34,516 bases of DNA from NCBI GenBank assembly GCA_001574975.1, contig KQ965888.1, forward strand, positions 25,823-60,338, given 5' to 3'. Positions 22,796 to 33,126 of the stretch are shown here, piece by piece (positions within the stretch are counted from its first letter, which is position 1; each line of letters starts with the position of its first letter). The notes beneath the pieces were generated by a model. It had not been told where the DNA came from. It saw nothing but the letters and a program-made list of their open reading frames with translations, and did no database searches. The translations under genes and the position numbers were made by a program. This DNA comes from Gonapodya prolifera JEL478. Lineage: Eukaryota; Monoblepharomycota; Monoblepharidomycetes; Monoblepharidales; Gonapodyaceae.

Positions 22796-24116
22796 CACCA
22801 CCATTGTCAACCCCGAACATTAATTTCAGTGATACTGTCATGCCTCACAGAATCCACCAAACGCTACCTGTTGTTCCACTGACCGAACAGCCTAATGATG
22901 TCACTTCGGTAGGTCTCTCCCTGACATCCGGGAGGATTTTCTTTGGGGATGGATCAGAACGTTACCGAAGTTTCGGACAGAGGTCTCAAGGACCCCGCGC
23001 TCTCGGAATTCCACGCAACAAGCTCCGCAGGCGGAATCACCGCATCGACATCCCTCCAATGAGGATAATGCCGACCTGGCGTCGTTCTGAGCAACACGTT
23101 AAGTTTCGTGTATCCCTCATCCTCCGGTGACATCACATTCAACCCACGGTGGTATGAAAGCTGTATTCTCGGACCTCCTCACCAGCACAGTCACCCATAG
23201 AAGGCCCACTTCACCTCCACCTTCACGGCATCCTTGCTCATTCTAGAGCCCACCCAGTCGCCACGTCGCCTTGCTTACGCGCGTAGCTTCCAATCATTCT
23301 ACTACCGTTGCCGCCCAGGGTTTGATGAGCGATCAGCTCCCCCAAATGCGCCTCACCCGACATCACCTTCCCAACGCTTTCCCTGCCACCGCGGTCCTGC
23401 TTTCGCTGCTTACCGCAGACTTGCCCAAACCCGCTCAAGTAGGGAGGAGAAGGGAACTTGGGTGAAGTGAAGAAGTCGTGACCACCCTCGCCACGCCTTG
23501 ACGGGATGGAAAGCAGCCAGAATGGAGTTTTTGCTGGGATCTAGATGGTGGTGCGTGACGTGGTGACGGGGTCACGAAGCGCCCTGAGGATCGGAGGGGG
23601 GAGCGGGATTGGAAGGCTGGTGTTGCTGTGAGTCGCAAGTCAATATTAAATTTGGGCGACGTTGATCACAGATATCTGTTGTTACTTTAGGAGGTTCGAT
23701 GCGCAAAAGTGAGGGCAAGGTGCACTTCGCTCGGCCCTCTTTTCATTCGCTGTCCCGGCCGCTCCGACCTCACTGCGCGCTTTTCCCGCGATAGCAAGCA
23801 TTCCGACTTGCGCGACCTCGCCGACACTAGCCGGTCGTGCCGGGTACATGGCCCTTTGGTGTGAAGGCAACCGTCGACGAATTCCAGAGAAGGGAGTCCG
23901 AAGTGGCTGCGTGTACTGAAATGCATTGGGGGTGGGAGGTGCCGATATTATGCTCGCACAATTCGAAGGAACAAAGTTCAAGTCCGGGTCTCCGACTTCG
24001 AAATATTCATCCTTCCGTGTGATCGATCTTCTGACAAACGTCAGAGGAAGCAAAGACTCAGAAAGGACAAACACAGTCGCAATCGAGTGTAAGGATGAAG
24101 ACTTCCACGACTGCAG
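22796..24116. other. No supported gene
   Basis: An open frame at 22841-23130 follows repeat copy B but shows no motif. A plus-strand frame from about 23926 (GTKFKSGSPTSKYSSFRVID, then TNTVAIECKDEDFHDC) looks coding and runs into the next candidate, but a shift of frame separates them. Confidence 0.35.
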
Positions 24117-24693
24117 TGTTTTATTTCCACTTCCTGCATCTGTGATCTGCAATTTGGCATACCTCGGGCCGAGTACAAAACCAAGGAGCTTGGAGGCTCG
24201 TCACCAGTGGATGTTCATCTTACCTTCAATGAAACTTTTCCCTGGGAATCTACAAGATGTGTGTTTGGCGACGACACTCTCGCCCTGGAAATGCGCCTTT
24301 ACCAATGCAATCAGCTGTCGAAGAGGCAAACAAGGGCGAATCGTAGAGCACGTGGCGATGTAGAAGCAAAGTTTCCCGTGGAACTGAAATGCGACAAGAG
24401 TACACTATCCACACTTCGAAAGTTGGAACTTTTGCATTATGTGATTTCAGCCAGAGTTCGGCCGCATGATATGTTCGTTTATCCTTTCTTCGTCAAGTCA
24501 TGTGAGTTCATTCTTAAACCAGTTTTCTTTCCAGCATTTTGTGGAGAAGATTATATTACTATCGAGGGTGCAAGTACACCGGGTAAGGGGGAAGGGTTGG
24601 TATCAAACGTTCTGGACGACTCGAGTTTGGCTGAGTGAAGGGAATTTGGATGGCGAAACTTACGATCTCTATCTTAAGCAGAAGCCGAGGTGA
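24117..24693 (+). CDS. Hypothetical protein, 3' exons
   Basis: From a CTGCAG acceptor at 24116 the plus strand is open as CFISTSCICDLQFGIPR, then PVDVHLTFNETFPWES and MRLYQCNQLSKRQTR, to RPHDMF at 24475. A 58-nt intron with donor GTTTAT and acceptor TTTCCAG (24476-24533) keeps phase 0 into HFVEKIILLSRVQVH, then GKGWYQTFWTTRVWLSEGN and a stop after KQKPR at 24693. The second exon is distinctive Trp/Tyr-rich sequence. No family recognised. The upstream exon probably includes the coding-like frame at 23926-24110, but the junction is unresolved. Confidence 0.42.
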
Positions 24694-25108
24694 CGGGCCT
24701 TGCCTTGGCCCAAGTCCTCTCCGAAGCTAGTCACTGTCATGAGAATGCGCTGCTGTCGCATCTTGCGGAATAACGCCTGTGTGCGTCTGGCTCCTGGTAA
24801 GCTCCAAGCGCTTTGTTGAAAAATGAGTGGGATGGTGCCTTACTGTTTGACTCCATAAAGGGCACATGCTCATCGAGGTCGCGGCACTCGCGTGCGGTAT
24901 TCGCTATTCACCAGCAGCACTCGCCGCCAGCTCCGACCGTCATCAACGCTTACCATGGAGTCCTGGTACCCCGATTGATTCGGATGCATGCACACAATGG
25001 CCAGATCAGGTGCTGGGAGAGTCGTTTATCACCAAGAGGAGTACATTCGATCTCGCACAACCTTGCACATGGTCGCCGCACTAACACAACGTGTTTAATA
25101 TCGCCCAT
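24694..25108. other. Intergenic, no recognised gene
   Basis: Short ORFs on both strands only. It should carry the promoter of the candidate gene starting at 25109. Confidence 0.4.
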
Positions 25109-25693
25109 ATGACGTCTCCCTGGCACGACACCGCGACGGCCAAGGGCCAAGGGTAAGTAAGACAACAAGTTACTCACATCTTCTCACGTTTCATTTCCCA
25201 ATTCCCCCCTCCACAGCAAAGACCTGACTCTTGGGCCTGTTGCATGCATTCTCTCGCACCCATACCCCACCAAGATCTATAAAGGCAACGTCGGTTCAAG
25301 CAGCTCCAGCTCCGCCGTCGACACAAAGCTGTGCCCGCAGCTGGACCGCAATTTGGAAGACCGTAGCACACTCAGGTACAGAGGCTATGTAGAGGGGGGG
25401 CAAGGGTTGAGGTGAGAAAACCTGTTTAGCGGAGTTTCCGCGGCAGCATGAGGTCGTGGGGTGTAGCCGCTCTCCGCTTCGTGGATCAAGGCCTTGCTTG
25501 TTGGAGGCTGGTTGGAATGGTACTGACTTGGAACTCGAGCCTCGCTGTTACTTGGAGACGACACGTGTTCGACGGTCTTCACATTATGGTCGAGATCGCC
25601 AAGAGCAGCAGATTGCAGATGTCGACCTACAGCGCAGCCATGAAACCTCTAAAGAGCTTCGGAGCGCTTCATATCGTGGATCGCGCTTACTAA
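25109..25693 (+). CDS. Hypothetical protein, three exons
   Basis: Exon 25109-25152 (MTSPWHDTATAKGQ) splices by GTAAGT...CCACAG to 25217-25375, in frame: KDLTLGPVACILSHPYPTK, IYKGNVG, a run of six Ser, then KLCPQLDRNLEDRS. The first two exons have textbook splice sites and clear coding character. The third is less sure: a 71-nt GTACAG...GGCAG intron leads in phase to 25447-25693 (MRSWGVAALRFVDQGL, ending HIVDRAY), but another frame over the same DNA, rich in Arg and ending SRRLASRD at 25758, also looks coding. I do not recognise the family; the motif HPYPTKIY may help a search. Confidence 0.48.
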
Positions 25694-26192
25694 GGAGCGT
25701 CAATGGACACAACTCTCACAAAAGGAAGAAGAGTCGCCGTTTGGCATCTCGAGATTAAGAAGTGAGATATTTCTTCTGGTGGATGACGGATGGAGTCAGT
25801 CATCCGCAAGTCATTGGTATTCCAAAGGACACACGCCAGTTCGAAATCCTGACAGACGTGACATTTCGAGATGGACATAATAACTCTGATGCGAAAATTA
25901 GCCCACCACACTAGGAAATCGCGCTCAATGGGATAGTCTGATCGAGGGTTCGAACATTTGGACTGAGATGGTGGGTTGACATGATTCGAGAAAGATAGAG
26001 GCAGATGCAGTGGTAACTCTTGCGAAAAGCAAAGAGAAGAAATGCAGGAATGTGTAAGAACAAAAGTAATAAAGGTACAAATAAAATTTGTCAGAAAGGA
26101 GTTCCTCGCTCCTCGTTCCCTCTTCGCAACCGCTGGTGCTTGTTTGTCGAAGAGTCTTTTGCAGGGAAAGGCTCGCAGTCATCTTCGTACGG
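25694..26192. other. Intergenic, upstream of the H-NOX gene
   Basis: No supported ORF. The region should hold the H-NOX gene promoter. I see no clear TATA or operator. Confidence 0.4.
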
Positions 26193-28475
26193 ATGTACAG
26201 TTGGATCAATCTTTCAGTGGAGAGGTATGCACTAGTTGTCGCTGCGAAAGGATTGGGCCGGCATTCAAGCGTTCTTCCACTTCAGCTTCGTCATCGAGAA
26301 ATATGGAATCGATGCATGGGAAGCCATCAAGAAAGAGGCTGGCTGTCTGGTGCCGAATGGAGGATTTGCTCTGAAACTAGAAGTAAGTTCGGCGATCGAG
26401 GACGAACACACCAAGAGGCGCCAGTCACAGAGGCGGTCTGTATTGCATCTACATAGTATCTTGATGATTCGGAGACAGTTTCTCTTGTAGTCGCTGGGGC
26501 GAAGCTTCTCGGCGTGGATGCATCTGTGGTATTGGAGGCCTTCGGAAAGTACTTTGTCCACTTTGTGATAAAGAATGGCTATGGAGGATTACTCAAGGTA
26601 CCCTCTTATCTTTGCGCGTGTGCGAGATGTTCAACTTGACTGCAATTCGATCTATCTACAGGCCCAAGGAACGGATCTTCGATCCTTCATCTCGAATTTG
26701 AATAGTCTCCACGCTCATCTCGCAGCCAATGCATTTCCGGAAATGCTCCCCCCTGGATTTGAAGTTACAAATGGGGCCGAACAGCCGCGGCCGCTGGCGC
26801 CCGATGAGTTCGTGATCAAGTATTCAAGTCGACGGGACGGTCTCTACCCTCTTGCGATCGGAGTTCTCACAGAAGCGTCACGAATGCTGTTCGAGAAAGA
26901 TATTACTTGCACTCTCATTCGGACGGAGAAGGTGGCAACTATGGATCAGCGTGCAGGAGCCTTGAAACCACAAAACGATACATTCTTGCTGATCAAAATG
27001 CTCGACGACTCGGCACCTGGAGTCGAATTACGTGAAGCCAGAAAGGCATCTGCCTCGATTCGTGGCTCGTTGTCCTGCCCTGCGCTGGATGGCCATAGCA
27101 TAGCAGAGCCCGGTTCTGTACCACGGAAGGATGCTGTGGAGCTCTTCCCATTTCACCTTTCGTTTGACAAAGATTTGCGGATTGTTTCCATGGGATGCAA
27201 AGTTCAAGACATCGCAAACCGTGTTCGCTCCTCTAAAGAATCTCTTAAGGGGAAACTGATCAGCGACGTGTTCGAAATAACGAGTCCGAGTGACACCAAG
27301 TGGGATGCGGAGAGCTTGCGAACCCAAGCGAAAGACACCGCGTATACCGTTCGGTTGAATTCTTGGGCGGAAGCAATGACCCCGCTCGAACTCACGGGGC
27401 AGATTTACTTCATGTCTTCTGAGATCTACGTCTTCATATGCTCTCCGTCTTGCTCGTCGGTGGACGATCTAGTAGCACTGGGCTTACAATTGTTTGATAT
27501 ACCCGCGCACGATAAAACACGGGAGCTGATTCTTATGAATGAAAGACTTCGTGCTGAGGTCGATCGAAATGAACGACTTGAGAAGGAGACGAAGAGCATG
27601 TCGACGAAACGGAGAAGCAAGATTGCTACTGATGCATCAGCGGAACTGGTTGGTGTTCCGTGACTTCAACACGTATGGTTCGACCGCTTAGCGACTGATT
27701 TCGCGCATGTACGATGCAGCTCCGCTACCTCAACGTCCAAAGTGCCGTAGAAGTATTCTGGCTCATTGTTGGCATTGTCGACATCGTTTTACTCGCTGTT
27801 TCAGGCTTGCAAGCGGCTCTTGCTCAAGACGCCGCGTTCGGAGTTCAGCGTGCGGTCGTTATTGCGTTCGCTTTCTTCGCAGCCCTTTGCGTCCTGGTCA
27901 AGATATCCATGACCGTATTGAGAGCGCGCAGTCTCAGGACGAAGATGATCGAGTCGCGGACCGGGAGGATCGAACTCCACCTTCCGACGGCAGGGTTAGA
28001 ACTGGGGACAGGAGAAGGTGGTCAAGCGTCCATGTCCAAGGCGTATGGAAAGATCAAGCAGCTCGACTATGATATTGAAGCTTCGAATCGCCGCCTTATT
28101 GGCCAACTTCCAAATCTGCCGCTATTGTGTATCCAAGGTTTCATCGCATTTACTGGATTGGGAGCGGCCGATGTGACTCCACAGCTCAAAATCTCCCTTA
28201 TTCTCGGAGCCGTCACGATTGGTGCCCACCTGCAACTCTTCACGCGCGTCGTCCAGCTTCAGACGGAGCGGGCGAGTCTTCTTGTCAAGATCCAGAAGGA
28301 GGAGGTCGACAAGGTTGAGATTCGGGCAACAAACGAGAAGGCTGTCATGGAAATGCTTGGAAAAGTGGTCAATGGGTTCGCGAGGACCAAATCGATCTCG
28401 GCGCAGGGAGGGGCGGCTCCCATTGTGGCAAGTCGGCGACGGGATACGTTGGAGGTTCCCAATGTTCGCGTTTAG
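26193..28475 (+). CDS. Soluble-guanylate-cyclase-like H-NOX/HNOBA haem sensor without cyclase domain, with C-terminal membrane region
   Basis: Five exons (26193-26224, 26286-26382, 26457-26597, 26662-27648, 27720-28475) keep phase throughout and give 670 residues. H-NOX (1 to about 190) begins MYSWINLSVESFVIEKYG and AWEAIKKEAG, as in cyclase beta subunits. Then come VVLEAFGKYFVHFV, the proximal haem ligand His107 in NLNSLHAHL (animal beta1 uses His105) and the propionate motif Tyr144-x-Ser146-x-Arg148. HNOBA (about 252-375) shows FPFHLSFDKDLRIV, FICSPSCSSVDDL and LQLFDIPAHDKTRELIL, followed by a coiled coil (about 378-405). No class III cyclase catalytic domain follows. Exon 5 encodes four hydrophobic segments (about 431-453, 463-486, 552-569, 575-593), a charged helical linker and a basic tail. 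H-NOX binds NO or O2; a sensor with unknown membrane output is inferred. The last intron (27649-27719) uses a GTTGGT donor. Unspliced, translation stops at 27661 and exon 5 would need its own ATG at 27714. Confidence 0.9.
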
Positions 28476-28762
28476 TTGCGAAAGGCTTTGCCTGGACAAC
28501 GCTGATAAGTTTATTGGACATTGTACATTATTACGTTTTGAATATTGTTCGTCTAGCTGTTTCTTCTTTTATACTCTTTTTCAATGTGCGCATTCACATC
28601 TCCACATGAAGAAGCACAACAAACGACATACCGTCGGAAAAAGTGGGGCAGGTTTCACCGGCCGTCGGTTGTAGGGAAACCGCTTCCAAGCATCACCAAT
28701 GACATTTAAACCAAGCTCCGGAGCCCTTTCGCATTCATCTACACAATCACAGAATCTGAATC
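28476..28762. other. Intergenic between H-NOX and FABP-like genes
   Basis: A 287-bp AT-richer spacer. It should hold the 3' end of the H-NOX transcript and the promoter of the next gene on the same strand. Confidence 0.4.
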
Positions 28763-29543
28763 ATGACTATCCCCGAAGGATGGCTCGACTCGTGGAATGG
28801 AACATGGGTGAGTCGTTTCCTTGCCACCGGAAACAATTCATGCTGCCATTTCACCACTTCTACTGTCTCGGTGCAGACAAGCACAAAGGAGCTTGAAGAT
28901 TCCAAAGTGATGGACGAGATTCTGACAATCCAGGGCGTTTCTGTGAGTTGGATCGGTGAGATCGAGCTCGGTTTGCTTGCACTGGAGCTCAATGATTGGC
29001 ACTCTTTCTCGCTCAGTGGATGGTTCGGAAAGCCGCCGCAGGGGTGACGCCACAAGACGAGCTCAAATTATACGTGAGCATCCATTGAGCCGCGTGAATG
29101 AAAAGCTTCCTCACATCCTCAATTTCGTTGCCGTGCCCGAACCCCCAACCAGCGCGAGGGCGACGTTCTTGTCCTTGAGGTCAAGCGCAAATCCATGGCA
29201 GGCGAAACCCTTCGTAAATGGCACCTAGACGGCCGCGAGGTAGAACTCAATGAGCAGCCACCCACAGGCCACGTGTGCGTTTCGTGGAACGTCACGGACC
29301 AGGACGGCGTGCTCGTGCAGGAGACCAAGGAGGTCAGCGGCGCGTGGTCGTCAAAGGCGGAGTGGTCTGTTGTCGTGGAGAACGGAGTGCCGTTCCATTA
29401 CCGCAAGATTAACTTCCAAGGGAAGGGCAAGCTGCTTCGGTTGGTGCAGAAGGTACGTTTGTAGTTGGTTGGACTGGGGTGTGCGCCATATTGAATCTCT
29501 GATTGTACTGGTTGTGTTTATGTAGTTTAAGAAGACTGCATAA
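28763..29543 (+). CDS. Small calycin (fatty-acid-binding/lipocalin-like) protein
   Basis: Five exons (28763-28807, 28877-28942, 29017-29073, 29153-29452, 29526-29543), with phase-0 introns throughout, give 161 residues without signal peptide, so probably cytosolic. The N-terminus has the Gly-x-Trp hallmark (WNGTWTSTKELEDSKVM), then a helix-like IQGVSWMVRKAAAGVTP matching the alpha-helical lid of FABPs, followed by alternating beta strands (DVLVLEVKRKS, RKWHLDGREVEL, VCVSWNVTDQDGVLVQETKE, AEWSVVVENG) and a short basic end (FKKTA). The length is slightly above the usual 130-140 of FABPs. The fold class is a reasonable call from pattern; the ligand, presumably hydrophobic, is unknown. It lies 287 bp after the H-NOX gene on the same strand, without evidence of a shared role. 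Confidence 0.72.
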
Positions 29544-30060
29544 AGTCCTGCGATAGTCTTGTGGTGGTGGAAGATACCCCGAATAGCATCTTTCTGCTAT
29601 ATCTACCTGTCCGCCAAATATATTTGTTTATTATAACTCTTACGATGCTTGGTGTCGTTCGAGGAGGAGTTGAGCGTGCACGCGTTTGGTAAAATTGCGA
29701 GTCCGCGCGACCCTTCACATTTTCTTGTGGACTGGGTGAAACAGATGGTATGTTAATGACGATAATTTATTAATGATGAAGAGCTACATTGAGTCTACCA
29801 ACGCGTATAATGTAAAACGGTACACCTCCGGAATCAAACCCTGCTACCATATATCCCACCTCTGCTCCCACAACTTCAGGCGTGCTGCTGCTCGTGTTGT
29901 ACGAGAATCAGCTCGAAAATGTGGGAGAAAGTGAGTGGCGGTTGGGCCGGAGGAACTCCCGCCCCACGCCCACGACAGACACTCGACACCGCGACACCGC
30001 TGGCGCTGCCACCACTTTTGGGCGGGGCTGTTTAGTCCTACCCCCCACACTGTATTCATT
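29544..30060. other. Intergenic, no recognised gene
   Basis: AT-rich 3' flank, then a GC-rich stretch with overlapping short ORFs. Nothing supported. Confidence 0.4.
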
Positions 30061-30336
30061 ATGCCTCCACAACAAACGAAACGGTGGCGCCTCGTCTACG
30101 GGCCCCAAGTCGAATCTCGACACCTCATTCACCGACAGTTCGGGTCCGGGGTCAAGTTACACCCTCCCTCGCGTTCTAGGGAACTATCTCGTGCTCAGAA
30201 GGGGCACCAGCGCGAACGATCGCATGTGGAGTTCCACGAGAGTCGATCTGAGCTCCTGGGATACTGTAATTTTGCGCGGACTGTAATGCGTCTCTGCGAG
30301 GAGCAGGGGCTCAATCTCACACCAACATCGGTGTGA
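30061..30336 (+). CDS. Small basic hypothetical protein
   Basis: A 91-codon single-exon frame starting MPPQQTKRWRLVYGPQVESR and ending CEEQGLNLTPTSV. It has GC-rich third positions over its length, an uninterrupted frame, and many Arg/His. The same frame stays open upstream to 29935, so the start is a guess. No domain is recognised; a second frame over the same DNA is also open for much of the length. Confidence 0.3.
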   Translation: MPPQQTKRWRLVYGPQVESRHLIHRQFGSGVKLHPPSRSRELSRAQKGHQRERSHVEFHESRSELLGYCNFARTVMRLCEEQGLNLTPTSV

Positions 30337-31030
30337 GTCACCCCATTTGCAAATATTTACATTTAGACATCTTGACGATTTGATACCACATTATGTTAGT
30401 TTGGAAGTTTTGGTAGCAATTTGAGGCTCCTTCATTTAGTTACACGTGGAATATAAGGAGGCGGCGGTACAAAAATAGTTTTAATATGGGGATACATGGG
30501 GATCAGCAGCGCTTGGGATGGTGATGTTGGTGGATCACATGCAGGGCTGTTATGTCACCGTTGAAGATAGCTTGATGTGTACGTACCAGTGTCACAGTCT
30601 TGACGATGAAGACCGTGCTTGGGAGAGTATGACGCGCAGCTCAGATGCCATTAGGTGAGCTACAAGTAGGTGAACAGGGTGCCATCATCCAATATAATGA
30701 CTCAGGGAGTCAACTCACCTACAGCGTCCGGTTTCTCCTGCACAACCATGTGATCGCTCCCTTCCATAAAGATATGACGTGCATTTGTAAGCCTGTCCAA
30801 TATCGCGAGATCCCTGGGGACAATCTTGGTGGGGTTCCATGCGAGTGAGAACTGGAACTGGAGGTGTTGCGATCGTGATCCGTTGTAAGTTTTTTTTTGT
30901 AAAGTCGACCCATAGACAATCCCTCACACGCATGAACTAAAAGCTCACCCTCACGGGCTCTCAATCACCTCAAACATCTGTCACGCTCACCCCTCATCGT
31001 GTTCTTTGTGCCGACGAATTTGAGCCATCT
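30337..31030. other. Intergenic, no recognised gene
   Basis: Only short ORFs (67-81 codons) that overlap on opposite strands. I see no motif. Confidence 0.4.
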
Positions 31031-31131
31031 CATTTAAGTCACATAGCAAGATCATTTCAATTTGACTTCAACCTCAGATAGAATATCACAGCATTATTAA
31101 AGCTACGTTCTTGATAACACCCTAGCAGACC
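31031..31131. repeat. Direct repeat flanking the SDR gene, copy 1
   Basis: About 100 bp similar to 32930-33031. Shared words in order: TTTAAGTCACAT (TTTGAGTCACAT in copy 2), GCAAGAT, TTTCAATTTG, CAAC, AATATCACAGCATTA, TGATAAC and CTAGCAGACC. It ends about 215 bp before the SDR start codon. Confidence 0.75.
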
Positions 31132-31345
31132 TTCAATTCCACCCGGCCGTTGCACTGCATTTTACACGATAACTCCCAAGGAGACTGGAAAGCTAGACGT
31201 GACTACAACCACAGGGTGCCCAGGTGGTGCAAGCAACAGCCTACCCACGTCCACGACCGGAGTACGGAGTGTGGTTCACAGGCTGTCCTCGGCCAAACCC
31301 AGGACAAATGGATATACATGAAGAAAGTCCGCAATTCATTGCACC

Positions 31346-32689
31346 ATGGCACCAGCATCCCACACAGGACCCATCAACCTTGGCATCGCTCGTCGCGTTT
31401 GCCTCGTCACGGGAGGGGCGAGTGGATTTGGCGCGGCGCTCGCGGAGAAGTTAGCTCGGGCGGTGGGTTCCTTCTACGACACGCTGGTCGACATCAACGC
31501 TTATACCCACACGATCTCGGCCTCAAAGGGTGCCATCGTTGCTATCGCAGACAGAAATGAGGAGCTAGGACGGAAATTGGTCCAGGAGTTCGAGGAAAGG
31601 TGGGGTCGTCGCAAAAGCCGTGCTATCACTTTTGGTTGACGGATTCCCTGATTCGGATGTCAGATATGCTGGAGAACTCGATATTGGGTTTTTCATGTGC
31701 GTGTGGATGTCTCTCTCGTGCCCAGGTCAAAGGTGACCAAGTGCTGCAGGTTTATCAAAGTTGACCTTTCTAAACTGGACGAAGTAAAGCGCATGGTTGA
31801 TGCAGTCGTGAGGCGCTATGGTACTATTGATGTGGGTGTCTCCTGCCTTTTGTACGACGCAAACGTGCCTCGCCAACTATCCTTCCTCGTAGGTTTTGGT
31901 CAACAATGCCGGAATCGGGGACGGAGACACGTACGTTATGTCGCCATTTTCTTCCCGTTCTGGCACCTCACATTTTTATTTAGCTGGTTCCAACAGGGGA
32001 ACTCCCAGCGCTGGGTGAGTGTTGCAAGCTCAAACATCCGTCATACTTCCACCCACCCACCCCCTGCAAGGTTGAGACTTTCGGCGTCAACATCCATGCC
32101 GCAATCTACGCAACCCAATTGGTTATAAACGAGATCTGGAAGCAGCCGGAACGTCAGAATCGCGGAGGTGTCGTTGTTAATACGGCATCAATGGCAGCAT
32201 TTGACCCACCCGCACCCGTCTACGTGAGTCCCGCTCTTTGCGCCACACAAAACTTTACAATCCATTTGCGCGGTTCCAAAGGGCGCCACGAAAGCCGCCG
32301 TCGTTGCATTCACTCGTGCGCTCGCGTCGCTCGCCAAATCCCACAACATCCGTGTAAACTGCGTGTGCCCAGCGGCAAGCCCGACTCCTCTCTTGCTTAG
32401 CGGCATGAATCAGCCTCAACTGAAAGAGACCTACGAGAAGTTCCTAAAGGGGGGCTGGACGGTGCCTGTGGATCTCGTCGCGGAGGGTCTACTGTATGCT
32501 ATTGTGGACACCACACTGGCCGGTAAGTGCTTAAGTTGGGCGCCTCGAGTAGCTATAGTTGATAGCCAAATTGTGTTCATCACCGCGAAAGGTGCTGTCA
32601 TTCGTGTCCTACCGAAGAATGGCATTGAACTGTATGACTACAAAATTTCGAAGGGGGTGAAAGCTGAGTGGCCCCGACAGAAATTGTAA
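31346..32689 (+). CDS. Short-chain dehydrogenase/reductase, classical SDR
   Basis: NAD(P)-dependent oxidoreductase with a Rossmann fold. Eight exons (31346-31462, 31529-31599, 31750-31831, 31893-31930, 31984-32014, 32071-32223, 32282-32522, 32592-32689) keep phase and give 276 residues, the normal length. Visible motifs: nucleotide-binding TGGASGFG (22-29), acidic Asp47 in AIADRNEE, which favours NAD over NADP, NNAG (94-97), structural Asn120, and the catalytic Ser153, Tyr164 and Lys168 (NTASMAAF; Y-GATK split by an intron). NIRVNCVCPAA and a GAVIRVLP end match the family. The layout resembles 15-hydroxyprostaglandin-dehydrogenase-like SDRs; substrate unknown. The ATG context (CACCATGG) is good. 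The second intron (31600-31749, donor GTGGGG) is the least certain: this splice leaves a slightly short beta3 loop. A ~100-bp direct repeat flanks the gene. Confidence 0.9.
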
Positions 32690-32929
32690 TAGTGTAATGA
32701 CTGGTATTGGTAGTCGCATTTACGTTGCAGCCTACACTAATAGACATGAAATATGTGTAGCAATCCCCACTTCCAAAAAGACATGTTTGAGTGGCCCAAG
32801 TCCTCCATTTATCGCAACAAGGTGTTTTGCACCTCTTACCACAGACTTCGCTCCAAAGCATCATCCCAGTATGAGACATATATGCAGCCCTCATTACGTC
32901 CCGAGAAATGAGTTGGCCCGTGGTCATTT

Positions 32930-33031
32930 TATTTGAGTCACATTGCAAGATAGTTTCAATTTGCCTCCAACTGCATACACAAATATCACAGCATTAGTAC
33001 AACCACGTGACTGATAACCCTCTAGCAGACC
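32930..33031. repeat. Direct repeat flanking the SDR gene, copy 2
   Basis: Second copy of 31031-31131, in the same orientation, 240 bp beyond the SDR stop and about 95 bp before the 3' end of the convergent propeller gene. The AATATCACAGCATTA core is identical in both. Confidence 0.75.
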
Positions 33032-33126
33032 GAGTTCTGCACCGAAGGATCACTGCTGTAAGTCCCATTCACACCCGAGAACGAAACGAGCGTCATATAA
33101 GAACCCCTGTGTTCCAAATGGTGCGG

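Noticed and set aside
27714-28475. Independent four-helix membrane protein gene
   Set aside because: Possible, but the in-phase intron 27649-27719 joins it to the H-NOX exon; kept as an alternative within that entry.
29815-29850. tRNA-like B-box (GGTTTGATTCC on the minus strand)
   Set aside because: No T-stem, acceptor stem or A-box pairs could be formed around it.
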